A program made the translations under genes and the position numbers. Shown here in pieces: positions 45,579-56,423 of a stretch of DNA of 64,000 nt. The notes beneath the pieces were generated by a model. That model made no database searches and was not told the origin of the DNA. It was given only the letters and a program-made list of their open reading frames with translations. The stretch covers positions 18,066 through 82,065 of the forward strand of contig JAPUEL010000032.1 of assembly GCA_027492545.1 (NCBI GenBank), given 5' to 3'. How positions within the stretch are numbered: the first letter of the stretch is position 1; each line of letters begins with the position of its first letter. The stretch is from Propionibacteriaceae bacterium (lineage in GTDB: Bacteria; Actinomycetota; Actinomycetes; Propionibacteriales; Propionibacteriaceae).

Positions 45579-46268
45579 GTGATCTTCGGACGCAAGAAGC
45601 GCAACGAGAACGTCGACGACGACATCGAGGCCGAGGAGGCTGTCGTCGAGGCCGACGAACAGGGCCCCGCCCTGGGTGACCCGGAGCGCTGGGACGCGGA
45701 GTTCAGCCGTGACGAGGGCCCCTTCGACATCACGGAAGTAGACCTCGAGGCCGACGAGCATGAGGTCAACCGGCTGGACCTGGGCACCCTGATCATCACG
45801 CCCTTCCAGGACATGACCATGCAACTCCAGGTCAACCGCGAGAGCAACCAGGTCCAGTCCATCCTCGTCGGGGACGGCCAGTCGGCACTGGAGGTGGCCG
45901 TCTTCGCAGGGCCCGCCAAGTCGTCGATGACGGGCGAGATCCGCGACGAGGTGCTCGAGTCCACCCGGCAGCAGGGTGGGCGTTGCCAGGCCGTCAAGGG
46001 ACCCTTCGGCACCGAGCTGCGCCGGGCCCTGCCCGTGAAGGATCCGAACGGGAACCCGGCGATGCACCTGTCCCGCACTTGGCTCGTGCCGGGTCCAGGC
46101 TGGGTGCTGCGCGGCGTCCTCCTCGGGAAAGCCACCTTCTCCCCGGACGACGAGGACGCGCAGCTGCACCTGTTCGAGTTCTTCAGCAACCTGGTGGTGC
46201 GCCGCGGCTCCACACCCGCGGCCCCGGGCAGCCTCCTGCCCATGAGAGTTCCCGAGGCGAAGGGCTGA
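45579..46268 (+). CDS. DUF3710 family protein
   Basis: 229 residues. Starts MIFGRKK, then an acidic region, then the DUF3710 core (RLDLGTLIITPFQDMTMQLQV...VLVGDGQSALEVAVFAGP, RWLVPGPGWVLRGVLLG-like block). Conserved with dut and an OB-fold gene in actinobacteria; function unknown. TAAGGAC about 9 bases before GTG 45579 serves as ribosome-binding site. Confidence 0.87.
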   Translation: MIFGRKKRNENVDDDIEAEEAVVEADEQGPALGDPERWDAEFSRDEGPFDITEVDLEADEHEVNRLDLGTLIITPFQDMTMQLQVNRESNQVQSILVGDGQSALEVAVFAGPAKSSMTGEIRDEVLESTRQQGGRCQAVKGPFGTELRRALPVKDPNGNPAMHLSRTWLVPGPGWVLRGVLLGKATFSPDDEDAQLHLFEFFSNLVVRRGSTPAAPGSLLPMRVPEAKG

Positions 46269-46271
46269 CCG

Positions 46272-46637
46272 ATGGGCAAGCGTTCAGTGGCGGAGCGGCT
46301 GCGGCGCTACTTCCTCTCCCACGAGGAGTTGGAGGCCACAGAACTGCGCGAACAGGCGGAGGTCAGCGGCGCCCAGCCCCTGACCTCGTGCCAGATGCGG
46401 TCGCGGGTGACACTCCAGGGAACCATCACCGCGGTCACCTCTGACGCCGCGCACGGCTGGCTCGAGGCTGAGGTCACCGACGGCTCGGGGACGGTCAAGC
46501 TGGTGTGGATGGGCCGAAGCCGCCTCGAGTGCCTGCTGCCCGGCCGCCACATCCGCGTGGAGGGCCGGCTGGCGCAGGCCGACGGGGACTGCGTGATGTT
46601 CAACCCCGACTTCGAGATCGTGCCTCAGTCGTCGTAG
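46272..46637 (+). CDS. OB-fold nucleic-acid-binding domain protein (Rv2694c-like)
   Basis: 121 residues. An OB fold spans about 38-116 (SRVTLQGTITAVTSDAAHGWLEAEVTDGSGTVKLVWMGR...L.PGRHIRVEGRL), similar to RecG/RecJ-type wedge OB folds. Its role is unknown. It lies 3 bases after DUF3710 and is probably in the same operon. Its 3' end overlaps ceoC by 13 bases. Confidence 0.85.
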   Translation: MGKRSVAERLRRYFLSHEELEATELREQAEVSGAQPLTSCQMRSRVTLQGTITAVTSDAAHGWLEAEVTDGSGTVKLVWMGRSRLECLLPGRHIRVEGRLAQADGDCVMFNPDFEIVPQSS

Positions 46638-47296
46638 TCGTCGGCGTCGAACAGGGCCGCGAGGTCCGCCTCCGACTCCTGCGTGACCAGGAAGAGGAGT
46701 TCGTCGCCGCCCTCGAACGCGCGGTCCCGCTCCGGGGTGAGCGGCGCACCGTCGCGGATGATGGCCACCAGCACCGTGTCGCCCGGCAGCTCCACGTCGC
46801 GGAGCCTGCGTCCGGCCAGATGCGACGACTGGGGGAGGGTCACCTCGGACAGGTGCGTGGTGGACTTGTTGAACGTCAACAGCCGCACCAGGTCACCGGT
46901 CGAGACCGCCTCCTCGACGAGGGCAGACATCAGCCGGGGGGTCGAGACCGACACGTCGACGCCCCACTGGGCGTCGAAGAGCCACTCGTTGCCCGGGTGG
47001 TTGACGCGCCCCACCGTCCGCGGCACCCCGAACTCGGTCTTGGCGAGCAGTGAGTGCACCAGGTTGACCTTGTCGTCGCCGGTGGCGGCGATGGCGACGT
47101 CGCAGTTTTCCAGCTCGGCCTCCTCCAGCGACTGGAGCTCGCAGGCGTCGGCCTGGAACCAGTCGGCGCCCGGCACCGAATCGGGCTTGATGGCGGCCGG
47201 ATCCCGCTCGATGAGGAGAACCTGATGGCCGTTGGCGATGAGCTCGCGGGCGATGGACCGGCCCACATTGCCGGCCCCGGCGATGGCGACGCGCAT
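46625..47296 (-). CDS. ceoC: RCK-type potassium regulatory protein CeoC (TrkA family)
   Basis: 223 residues. Rossmann motif VAIAGAGNVGRSIA at the start (NAD/ATP binding), TrkA-N to about 120 and TrkA-C from about 140 (TLVAI-like DTVLVAIIRDGA). Regulatory partner of K+ transporters. ATG 47296 has AGGAG 6 bases before it. Together with ceoB it makes a two-gene operon divergent from the KimA-like transporter. Confidence 0.9.
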   Translation of the reverse strand: MRVAIAGAGNVGRSIARELIANGHQVLLIERDPAAIKPDSVPGADWFQADACELQSLEEAELENCDVAIAATGDDKVNLVHSLLAKTEFGVPRTVGRVNHPGNEWLFDAQWGVDVSVSTPRLMSALVEEAVSTGDLVRLLTFNKSTTHLSEVTLPQSSHLAGRRLRDVELPGDTVLVAIIRDGAPLTPERDRAFEGGDELLFLVTQESEADLAALFDADDYDD

Positions 47297-47303
47297 GATT
47301 CTC

Positions 47304-47966
47304 CTAGTGCTTGGCCGGGGGATTGGCGAAGAGGGTCTCGAGCTCGTCCGTGCGGTCCGTGTGGCACGCGATGTAGACGAGGTCCCCGTCCTGGAAGATG
47401 GTGTCCCGGTCCGGCACGAGGCCACGGCCGACGCGCTGGATGAACGGGATGGGTGTTCCGGCGGCCGCCTGCAGCTCGCTGATCCGGCGCCCCACCCAAC
47501 CGTTGTGCACCTTGATCTGAAGCAGCCTCGCCGTCCCCGTGGGATCCCGCCAGACCGGCTCGCTGCCCTCCGGCAGCAACCGCCGCAGCACCTGGGTGAC
47601 CGTCCATTTGACGGTGGCGACCGTCGGGATGCCCAGTCGCTCGTAGACCGCCGCGCGGCCCTGGTCGTAGATGCGGGCGACGACGTTGTCCACGTGGTAG
47701 TTCTCACGCACCACTCGGGCGGCCAGGATGTTGGAGTTGTCGCCCGACGACACGGCCGCGAAGGCGTCGGCCTTACGGATGCCTGCAGCCTCGAGCACTT
47801 CGCGGTCGAAACCCACGCCCTTGATGGTGAGGCCCTTGAAGTCCTGCCCGAGCCGGCGGAACGCGTCGACGCTGACATCGATGACGGCCACGCTGTGGCC
47901 GCGCTTCTCGAGGCCGGTGGCGAGCATCGAGCCGACCCGGCCGCAGCCCATGATGACGATGTGCAC
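47304..47966 (-). CDS. ceoB: RCK-type potassium regulatory protein CeoB (TrkA family)
   Basis: 220 residues, TrkA-N with VIMGCGRVGSMLA (GxGxxG) and a C-terminal TrkA-C. Paralogue of CeoC. GTG start with GAAGGAG about 8 bases upstream. The first gene of the ceoB-ceoC pair; the 95-base gap to the divergent transporter gene holds both promoters. Confidence 0.9.
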   Translation of the reverse strand: MHIVIMGCGRVGSMLATGLEKRGHSVAVIDVSVDAFRRLGQDFKGLTIKGVGFDREVLEAAGIRKADAFAAVSSGDNSNILAARVVRENYHVDNVVARIYDQGRAAVYERLGIPTVATVKWTVTQVLRRLLPEGSEPVWRDPTGTARLLQIKVHNGWVGRRISELQAAAGTPIPFIQRVGRGLVPDRDTIFQDGDLVYIACHTDRTDELETLFANPPAKH

Positions 47967-48049
47967 CCTTGACTCCTTCGGAGACTGTCGACACAGAACC
48001 TACACCCCGACGGCAGGGGGCGCGCGATGACATTGGGTGACAAGAGGTC

Positions 48050-48055
48050 TACCGT
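48050..48055 (+). promoter_or_regulatory. -10 box of the KimA-like gene (leaderless pattern)
   Basis: TACCGT, then 6 bases, then GTG 48062. Confidence 0.4.
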
Positions 48056-48061
48056 AACCCC

Positions 48062-50053
48062 GTGAACGTGATGTCGGCGCTCAAGCGCATGGTGGTGGGG
48101 CGGCGACTCACCAACGCCCAGATGGGCGAGACGCTGCTGCCGAAGCGGCTTGCGCTACCGGTCTTCGCCTCGGACGCGCTCAGCTCCGTCGCGTACGCCC
48201 CGGACGAGATCCTGATCACCCTGTCGCTGGCAGGCATGGCCGGCTTCATGTTCTCCTGGCAGATCGGCGTGGCCGTCGCGGTCGTCGTGGCCGTGGTGGT
48301 GATGTCCTACCGCCAGACGGTGCACGCGTACCCCAACGGCGGCGGCGACTACGAGGTGGCACGCGAGAACCTCGGGCACGCGGCCGGGCTGACCGTGGCC
48401 GCGTCGCTGCTCGTCGACTACGTGCTCACCGTCGCGGTGTCGGTGTCTGCCGGCGTGATCAACGCCAAGGCGATGGCGCCGTTCCTGGAGGGCTATGAAG
48501 CGTGGACCGCGGTGGCGGTCATCGTGTTCCTCACGCTGGTCAATCTGCGTGGGGTGCGGGAGTCCGGCACCGCCTTCGCGATCCCCACCTATGTCTTCAT
48601 GGCCTCGATGCTGCTGATGATCGCCATCGGGCTGTTCCGCATCTTCGTCCTCGGCGAGACGCTCAACGCCGAAACCGCTGACCTCATCGTGATTCCCCCG
48701 GAGGGGAGTCCCGAGTTCGCCGGATGGGCCATGATCGCCATCCTGGCGCGGTCGTTCTCGTCCGGAGCGGCCGCGCTGACCGGAGTGGAGGCCATCAGCA
48801 ACGGCGTGCCGGCCTTCCGCAAGCCGAAGAGCAGGAACGCCGCCACAGTGCTCAGCATGCTGGGCGTGCTGGCCATCACGATGCTGCTGGGAATCATCGC
48901 GCTGGCCAACCTGACCAGGGTCCACCTCATCGACGAACTCAATGGCACGCACTACGTCAACGCAGCCGGTGAGACCATCCACAGCGCCGCGCACACCGTC
49001 ACCGGCCAGCTGGCTCGCGTCGTGTTCATGGACTGGTTCGAGCCTGGTTTCTACATCGTGATCACCGCCACGATGCTCATCCTCTTCCTGGCCGCCAACA
49101 CCGCCTTCAACGGCTTCCCATCCCTTGCCTCGATCCTGGCCAAGGACGGGTTCCTGCCCCGCCAGCTCCATACGCGCGGCGATCGTCTCGCGTACTCCAA
49201 CGGCATCGTGATGCTCGCGATCGCAGCGGTGGTGCTCGTGCTGGCCTTCGACGCGTCGGTCACGGCGCTCATCCAGCTTTACGTGGTGGGCGTCTTCCTG
49301 TCGTTCACTCTGGGACAGATCGGCATGATCATCCACTGGACCCGGGCCCTCGCGGTCGAGCCGGATGCGGTGGTTCGTCGTCGCATGATCAGATCCCGGG
49401 TGATCAACACGATCGGGGCCACCGCCACGGGCGCCGTCCTCATCGTCGTGCTCATCTCGAAGTTCGTGCACGGCGCCTACCTGGCCGTCGTGGCCATGGC
49501 GGTGCTGTTCGGGTTGATGATGGCCATCTCCAAGCATTACCAGGCGGTCGAGCGGGAGGTCGCGCTCAAGCCGGAGTCGGACCGTGCGCTGCCGAGCCGC
49601 GTGCGCGGCGTCGTGCTGGTCCAGCGGGTGAACCTGCCCACGCTCCGCGCGATCGCCTTCGCGCGTGCGGCCCGGTCCACCACGCTGACCGCGGTCACCG
49701 TCGCCGTCGATGACGACGAGGTGGAGCGGATCCTGGACGAGTGGGAGGCCGAGGACTTCGGCATCCCACTCAAGGTGATCGCCTCTCCCTACCGCGAGAT
49801 CACCAGTCCGTTCATCAAGTACGTCAGCGAGTTGCGCAGCGAGAACCCCCGGGACGTGGTGATCGTCTACATCCCGGAGTTCGTCGTCGGCCACTGGTGG
49901 GAGCAGATTCTGCACAACCAGACCGCTCTGCTGATCCGCACGCGTCTGCACTTCATGCCGGGGGTCATGGTCACGAGCGTGCCGTATCAGCTGAAGTCCT
50001 CGACGAGGGCGAAGGCGGCCGCGAACAAGGCTTCCGAGCCGCGCCGACGATGA
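48062..50053 (+). CDS. APC-superfamily permease, KimA-like potassium transporter
   Basis: 663 residues. Twelve hydrophobic segments (about 25-470) with LALPVFASDALSSVAYAPDE near the start, typical of KimA/YdaO rather than amino-acid carriers, then a cytoplasmic USP-like C-terminal domain (about 510-640: RGVVLVQRVNLPTLRAIAFARA). KimA imports K+ with protons. The neighbouring RCK genes fit a potassium role, but substrate is inferred. The end overlaps the methyltransferase by ATGA. Confidence 0.85.
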   Translation: MNVMSALKRMVVGRRLTNAQMGETLLPKRLALPVFASDALSSVAYAPDEILITLSLAGMAGFMFSWQIGVAVAVVVAVVVMSYRQTVHAYPNGGGDYEVARENLGHAAGLTVAASLLVDYVLTVAVSVSAGVINAKAMAPFLEGYEAWTAVAVIVFLTLVNLRGVRESGTAFAIPTYVFMASMLLMIAIGLFRIFVLGETLNAETADLIVIPPEGSPEFAGWAMIAILARSFSSGAAALTGVEAISNGVPAFRKPKSRNAATVLSMLGVLAITMLLGIIALANLTRVHLIDELNGTHYVNAAGETIHSAAHTVTGQLARVVFMDWFEPGFYIVITATMLILFLAANTAFNGFPSLASILAKDGFLPRQLHTRGDRLAYSNGIVMLAIAAVVLVLAFDASVTALIQLYVVGVFLSFTLGQIGMIIHWTRALAVEPDAVVRRRMIRSRVINTIGATATGAVLIVVLISKFVHGAYLAVVAMAVLFGLMMAISKHYQAVEREVALKPESDRALPSRVRGVVLVQRVNLPTLRAIAFARAARSTTLTAVTVAVDDDEVERILDEWEAEDFGIPLKVIASPYREITSPFIKYVSELRSENPRDVVIVYIPEFVVGHWWEQILHNQTALLIRTRLHFMPGVMVTSVPYQLKSSTRAKAAANKASEPRRR

Positions 50054-51204
50054 CCGTCGAGGTGACGCTCGAGCGCGTGGCGCACGGCGGGTATGTGGTG
50101 GGTCGCGCAGACGGAAAGGTGCTGTTCGTGACCGGTGGACTGCCGGGAGAGCGCGTGCTCGCGGAGATCACCGAGACCGGCAGCCGGTTCGACCGAGCCA
50201 GGGTGGTGGAGGTGCTGGAGCCCGCCGTGGGGCGGGTCACGCCGCCGTGTCCGATCGCGGATCGCTGCGGCGGCTGCGACTGGCAGCACGCCGACCACCC
50301 TACGCAGCTGGCGCTGAAGGGGGCGGTGGTGGCCGAGCAGCTCCAGCGCCTGGCCGGCATCACCTGGCGGGGGTCGGTCGAGGCGGCTCCCGGGGGCTTG
50401 ACCGGCTGGCGCACCCGCGTGCGCTACGCGGTCGACGAGTCCGGTCGGATCGGTTTCCGGGGGCGCCGCTCCCACGAGGTGGTCGCGCTGCCCGAGCAGG
50501 GCTGCCTGATTGCGTCGCCCGGGCCCTCGGTTGCGGAACTGGGAGCGCACGCTCGGGCCGGCAGCGACCTCGAGGTGACCGTCGCCGCAGATCGCACCGT
50601 GGTGACCGTGGCCGGCGGGACCCGCCGTCAGCCGCCTGTCCGCGAGACCGTCCGCGGCCGCACCTTCGAGGTGGAGCCTGGCGGGTTCTGGCAGGTCCAC
50701 CCGCACAGCGCGGAGATCCTGACCGATGCCGTGCTGACTGGTCTTCGGCCGGTTCCCGGCGAGCGCGCGCTGGACCTGTACTGCGGCGTGGGCCTGTTCG
50801 CCGGGGCCCTCGTCGAGGCGGGGTGCCTCGTGATGGGGGCCGAGCTCTCGCGCGAGGCGGTGTATCTCGCCCGGCGCAACGTGCCGGAGGCCACCTTCGT
50901 GGCCGGGGCCCTGGAGCGGGGGCACAGGGATCTTCCGGACTGGGCCGATCTCGTGGTGCTCGATCCACCGCGCAAGGGAGCTGGGGCCGCGGTCGTCCGG
51001 GCCATCGCCGAGCGACGGCCGCGCGCCGTCGCCTACGTGGCGTGTGACCCGGCCGCACTCGCCCGCGACCTCGCCACCTTCGCGGAGGCCGGCTACGCGG
51101 CAACGTCGATCAGGGCGTTCGATCTGTTCCCGATGACCCACCATGTGGAGTGCGTCGCGATCCTGCACCCTCATCCTGACACCGGTGTTCACCCCCTAGA
51201 CTGA
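50050..51204 (+). CDS. TrmA/RlmD-type RNA uridine-C5 methyltransferase
   Basis: 384 residues. N-terminal TRAM domain (about 1-55), Fe-S cysteines CPIADRCGGCDWQH, SAM-binding LDLYCGVGLFAG, and catalytic motif DPPRKGAG plus YVACDPAALARDL (nucleophile Cys). It makes 5-methyluridine in rRNA or tRNA. ATG 50050 sits in the transporter stop codon; the longer frame to 49741 is a shadow. Confidence 0.9.
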   Translation: MTVEVTLERVAHGGYVVGRADGKVLFVTGGLPGERVLAEITETGSRFDRARVVEVLEPAVGRVTPPCPIADRCGGCDWQHADHPTQLALKGAVVAEQLQRLAGITWRGSVEAAPGGLTGWRTRVRYAVDESGRIGFRGRRSHEVVALPEQGCLIASPGPSVAELGAHARAGSDLEVTVAADRTVVTVAGGTRRQPPVRETVRGRTFEVEPGGFWQVHPHSAEILTDAVLTGLRPVPGERALDLYCGVGLFAGALVEAGCLVMGAELSREAVYLARRNVPEATFVAGALERGHRDLPDWADLVVLDPPRKGAGAAVVRAIAERRPRAVAYVACDPAALARDLATFAEAGYAATSIRAFDLFPMTHHVECVAILHPHPDTGVHPLD

Positions 51205-51242
51205 ACCCGACCGGCGATGCCGCCGTGCGTGCACCTGCGTGG

Positions 51243-51260
51243 TATCTTGATATCAAGACA
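51243..51260. promoter_or_regulatory. Palindromic operator upstream of acnA
   Basis: Perfect 14-bp palindrome TCTTGATATCAAGA (51245-51258) in an 18-bp near-palindrome. It lies 32 bases before the acnA start codon and overlaps a possible -10 (TATCTT at 51243). It resembles MarR-family operators; Streptomyces TamR is a MarR-type regulator of aconitase genes, but I cannot verify that this is its exact motif. Confidence 0.75.
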
Positions 51261-51262
51261 GT

Positions 51263-51276
51263 TTGGCGAGCGCCAA
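51263..51276. promoter_or_regulatory. Second inverted repeat in the acnA leader
   Basis: TTGGCG (51263-51268) and CGCCAA (51271-51276) around a 2-base centre. It lies just before the AAGGAG ribosome-binding site (51280-51285). With only a 2-base gap it is more like a DNA operator than a stable RNA hairpin. Confidence 0.5.
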
Positions 51277-51289
51277 GTGAAGGAGAAGG

Positions 51290-53965
<2,676 letters not shown>

Positions 53966-53976
53966 GAGTGGCTCCA

Positions 53977-54008
53977 CGAGAGGCGGTCCCATCCGGGGCC
54001 GCCTCTCG
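53977..54008 (+). terminator. Terminator-like hairpin after acnA
   Basis: CGAGAGGCGG (53977-53986) pairs with CCGCCTCTCG (53999-54008), a perfect 10-bp stem with a 12-base loop, 11 bases after the stop. There is no T run, as is common in actinobacteria. Confidence 0.6.
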
Positions 54009-54017
54009 CCGTCCCCG

Positions 54018-54046
54018 TTGCATTTGTCCGACGTGTGGGATTGAAT
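54018..54046 (+). promoter_or_regulatory. Promoter of the 129-codon gene
   Basis: -35 TTGCAT (54018-54023), 17-base spacer, -10 TTGAAT (54041-54046). The predicted start is at or next to ATG 54054 (leaderless). The LexA-type box lies directly over the start point. Confidence 0.55.
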
Positions 54047-54047
54047 A

Positions 54048-54059
54048 GAACACATGTTC
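54048..54059. promoter_or_regulatory. LexA (SOS) box over the start codon
   Basis: GAACACATGTTC, i.e. GAAC-N4-GTTC, within AGAACACATGTTCGA. The Gram-positive SOS box is CGAACN4GTTCG; only the first base differs. The ATG of the next gene lies inside it. Confidence 0.7.
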
Positions 54060-54443
54060 GATGATGATGACACCATCCGCGTGTACGTGCCCCCCGGTTG
54101 GCCCGGCTCAGTCAGACCCCCTGGCTCGCAAGGGTGGCTGTCCTCGGCCGAGAGCTTCCTCCTGGACTGCTGTCCCGCGGAGTACCGTGGCTATCCGGTG
54201 GTGCGCCGGCATCCGGTGGTGCTGGCCCGCATGGCCCAGGAGTTCGTCGCCTCCCAGCTGCTCGCCACGCGCAGTGGGCTCACGGGGCTCAGGGCGTCGC
54301 TGTCGGGGGTGGTGGACGCGGACACCGCAGACCAGGCGGCCGGGGTCCTCCAGCAGGAGGAGGCGCGGCTGATCCGCGTGGCCAGGGGAGTGGATCTGGT
54401 GGGGCAGGCACTGAGGGACGCCAGGTTCAAGCCACGACTCTAG
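54054..54443 (+). CDS. Uncharacterised actinobacterial protein with SOS-type promoter
   Basis: 129 residues, not assigned to a named family. Pattern: acidic start MFDDDD, IRVYVPPGWPGSVRPPGS, a WL..AE..LLDCCP.EYRGYPVVRRHPVVLARMA motif, then mostly helical to the end (VDLVGQALRDARFKPRL). Similar proteins exist in Nocardioides-type genomes from memory, without function. No signal peptide or membrane helix. The gene sits between acnA and dxs, has its own promoter and a LexA box over its start, so a DNA-damage role is suggested but unproven. Confidence 0.75.
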   Translation: MFDDDDTIRVYVPPGWPGSVRPPGSQGWLSSAESFLLDCCPAEYRGYPVVRRHPVVLARMAQEFVASQLLATRSGLTGLRASLSGVVDADTADQAAGVLQQEEARLIRVARGVDLVGQALRDARFKPRL

Positions 54444-54477
54444 AGGTTTGCACCCTGGGCGCCCTCGGGAATGGCTC

Positions 54478-54483
54478 TACTAT
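54478..54483 (+). promoter_or_regulatory. -10 box of dxs (leaderless pattern)
   Basis: TACTAT, then 7 bases, then ATG 54491. Confidence 0.5.
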
Positions 54484-54490
54484 TGAGCGC

Positions 54491-56407
54491 ATGCCCTTGA
54501 TGGAATCGATCCAGAGCCCACGCGACCTCCGTGCGCTCTCCAGGCGGCAGCTCGTCCAACTTGCCGCGGAGATCCGATCGTTCCTCATCACCAAGGTGAG
54601 CCGCACCGGCGGACATCTCGGCCCGAACCTGGGCGTGGTCGAGCTGACCATCGCGATCCACCGGGTGTTCGATTCGCCCTCGGATCCCATCATCTTCGAC
54701 ACCGGCCACCAGAGCTACGTCCATAAGATCCTCACCGGGCGCGGGTCCGGCTTCGACACCCTGCGGCAGCGCGGCGGGCTCTCGGGCTATCCCGAGCCCG
54801 CCGAGTCCGTGCATGACTGGGTGGCCAACTCACACGCATCCACGGCCCTGTCCTGGGCTGAGGGGCTTGCGAAGGGATACCGGCTCCGCGGCGAGCAGCG
54901 CACCGTGGTGGCCGTCGTCGGCGACGGCGCCCTCACCGGCGGCATGGCGTGGGAGGCGCTCAACAACATCGCCGCCGCCCCCGGTCTCAGGCTGGTGGTG
55001 GTGGTCAACGACAACGGCCGCTCCTACACCCCCACCGTCGGGGGACTGGCCAATCACCTCGCCGGGCTCCGCACCGACCAGAGGTACGAGAAGACCCTCA
55101 GCCTGATCAAGCGCACCGTCAAACGGATGCCGGTGGTGGGGCGCCCCATGTACGACCTCATGCACGGAGTCAAGACCGGCGTGAAGGACGTGCTCGCGCC
55201 CCAGTCGATGTTCTCGGACCTCGGGATCAAGTACATGGGCCCGCTCGACGGCCACGACATCACGTCCCTCACCAACCACCTGGAGCAGGCGCGCCACTTC
55301 GGTGGCCCCGTGCTCGTGCACTGCGTGACCCGGAAGGGGCGCGGCTTCCAGGCGGCCGAGGAACACGAGGAGGACCGCTTCCACGCCGTCGGGAGAATCA
55401 ACGAGATCACCGGCGAGCCCCTCTCCGCCTCGGTGCAGGCCACCTGGACGGACGCCTTCGCCGAGGCCATGGTGCAGATCGGCCAACGGCGCCCTGAGGT
55501 GGTGGCCGTCACGGCCGCGATGCTTCATCCCACCGGTCTCGGACGCTTCGCCGCCGCATTCCCGGAGCGCACCTTCGACGTCGGCATCGCCGAGCAACAC
55601 GCCGTCGTGTCGGCGGCGGGGCTCGCCCGTTCCGGGCTGCATCCCGTGGTGGCGCTCTACGCCACCTTCCTGAACCGGGCCTTCGATCAGGTGCTGATGG
55701 ACGCGTCACTGCACGGCGTCGGCCTCACCATCGCGTTGGACCGTGCGGGAATCACGGGCACCGACGGGCCCAGCCACAACGGCATGTGGGACATGAGCCT
55801 GCTCGGTGTGGTGCCGGGCGTGCAGCTGGCGGCGCCCCGGGACCAGGCGAGGCTCGTGGCGGCGCTGGATCGCGCGGTGTCGGTCGACGATGCGGTCACC
55901 GTCGTGCGCTACTCCAAGGAGCGGCTGCCGGACGAGCTGCCCGAGGTGGCGCACGTGGGCGAGGGCCTGTCCCGCGTGGACGTGTTGCGCCGGTCGGACG
56001 GGGCGAGGGTCCTGATCGTGGCGTACGGCCAGTTCGCGGGCATGGGTATGGAGATGGCGGACAGGCTGGGGGATCAGGGTGTGGCCGCCTCCGTGGTGGA
56101 TCCCTTGTGGGCGCTGCCGGTGAGCGCGGATCTGGTTCGTCTGGCGGGGGAGTACGACCTCGTCGTGACGCTGGAGGACAATCTTGCCGAGGGCGGGGTC
56201 GGGCAGAAGCTCCGCGCCCGGCTCGCGGAGTCCGGCGCGCAGGCGAGGGTGCTGACCTTCGGCATCCCCCAGCGTTTCCTGGCGCACGGCTCGCGCGACG
56301 AGGTGCTCGACGAGATCGGGTTGACCGCAGCAAAGGCCTCCCTGGAGGTGCTCGGCGTCGTCCTGAGCACCGCCGATGTCGACGAAGAGGCCGGGCGCCC
56401 GGCATAG
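54491..56407 (+). CDS. dxs: 1-deoxy-D-xylulose-5-phosphate synthase
   Basis: 638 residues. TPP motif GDGALTGGMAWEALNN, the N-terminal SRTGGHLGPNLGVVELT, and the central transketolase-pyrimidine domain (about 325-485; TFDVGIAEQHAVVSAAGLA and DRAGITGTDGPSHNGMWD). First step of the MEP isoprenoid pathway. ATG 54491 fits the leaderless pattern; ATG 54500 is three codons later. The longer frame above overlaps the 129-codon gene. It converges with rnd. Confidence 0.96.
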   Translation: MPLMESIQSPRDLRALSRRQLVQLAAEIRSFLITKVSRTGGHLGPNLGVVELTIAIHRVFDSPSDPIIFDTGHQSYVHKILTGRGSGFDTLRQRGGLSGYPEPAESVHDWVANSHASTALSWAEGLAKGYRLRGEQRTVVAVVGDGALTGGMAWEALNNIAAAPGLRLVVVVNDNGRSYTPTVGGLANHLAGLRTDQRYEKTLSLIKRTVKRMPVVGRPMYDLMHGVKTGVKDVLAPQSMFSDLGIKYMGPLDGHDITSLTNHLEQARHFGGPVLVHCVTRKGRGFQAAEEHEEDRFHAVGRINEITGEPLSASVQATWTDAFAEAMVQIGQRRPEVVAVTAAMLHPTGLGRFAAAFPERTFDVGIAEQHAVVSAAGLARSGLHPVVALYATFLNRAFDQVLMDASLHGVGLTIALDRAGITGTDGPSHNGMWDMSLLGVVPGVQLAAPRDQARLVAALDRAVSVDDAVTVVRYSKERLPDELPEVAHVGEGLSRVDVLRRSDGARVLIVAYGQFAGMGMEMADRLGDQGVAASVVDPLWALPVSADLVRLAGEYDLVVTLEDNLAEGGVGQKLRARLAESGAQARVLTFGIPQRFLAHGSRDEVLDEIGLTAAKASLEVLGVVLSTADVDEEAGRPA

Positions 56408-56423
56408 TGGCCCGTCGCGCCGG

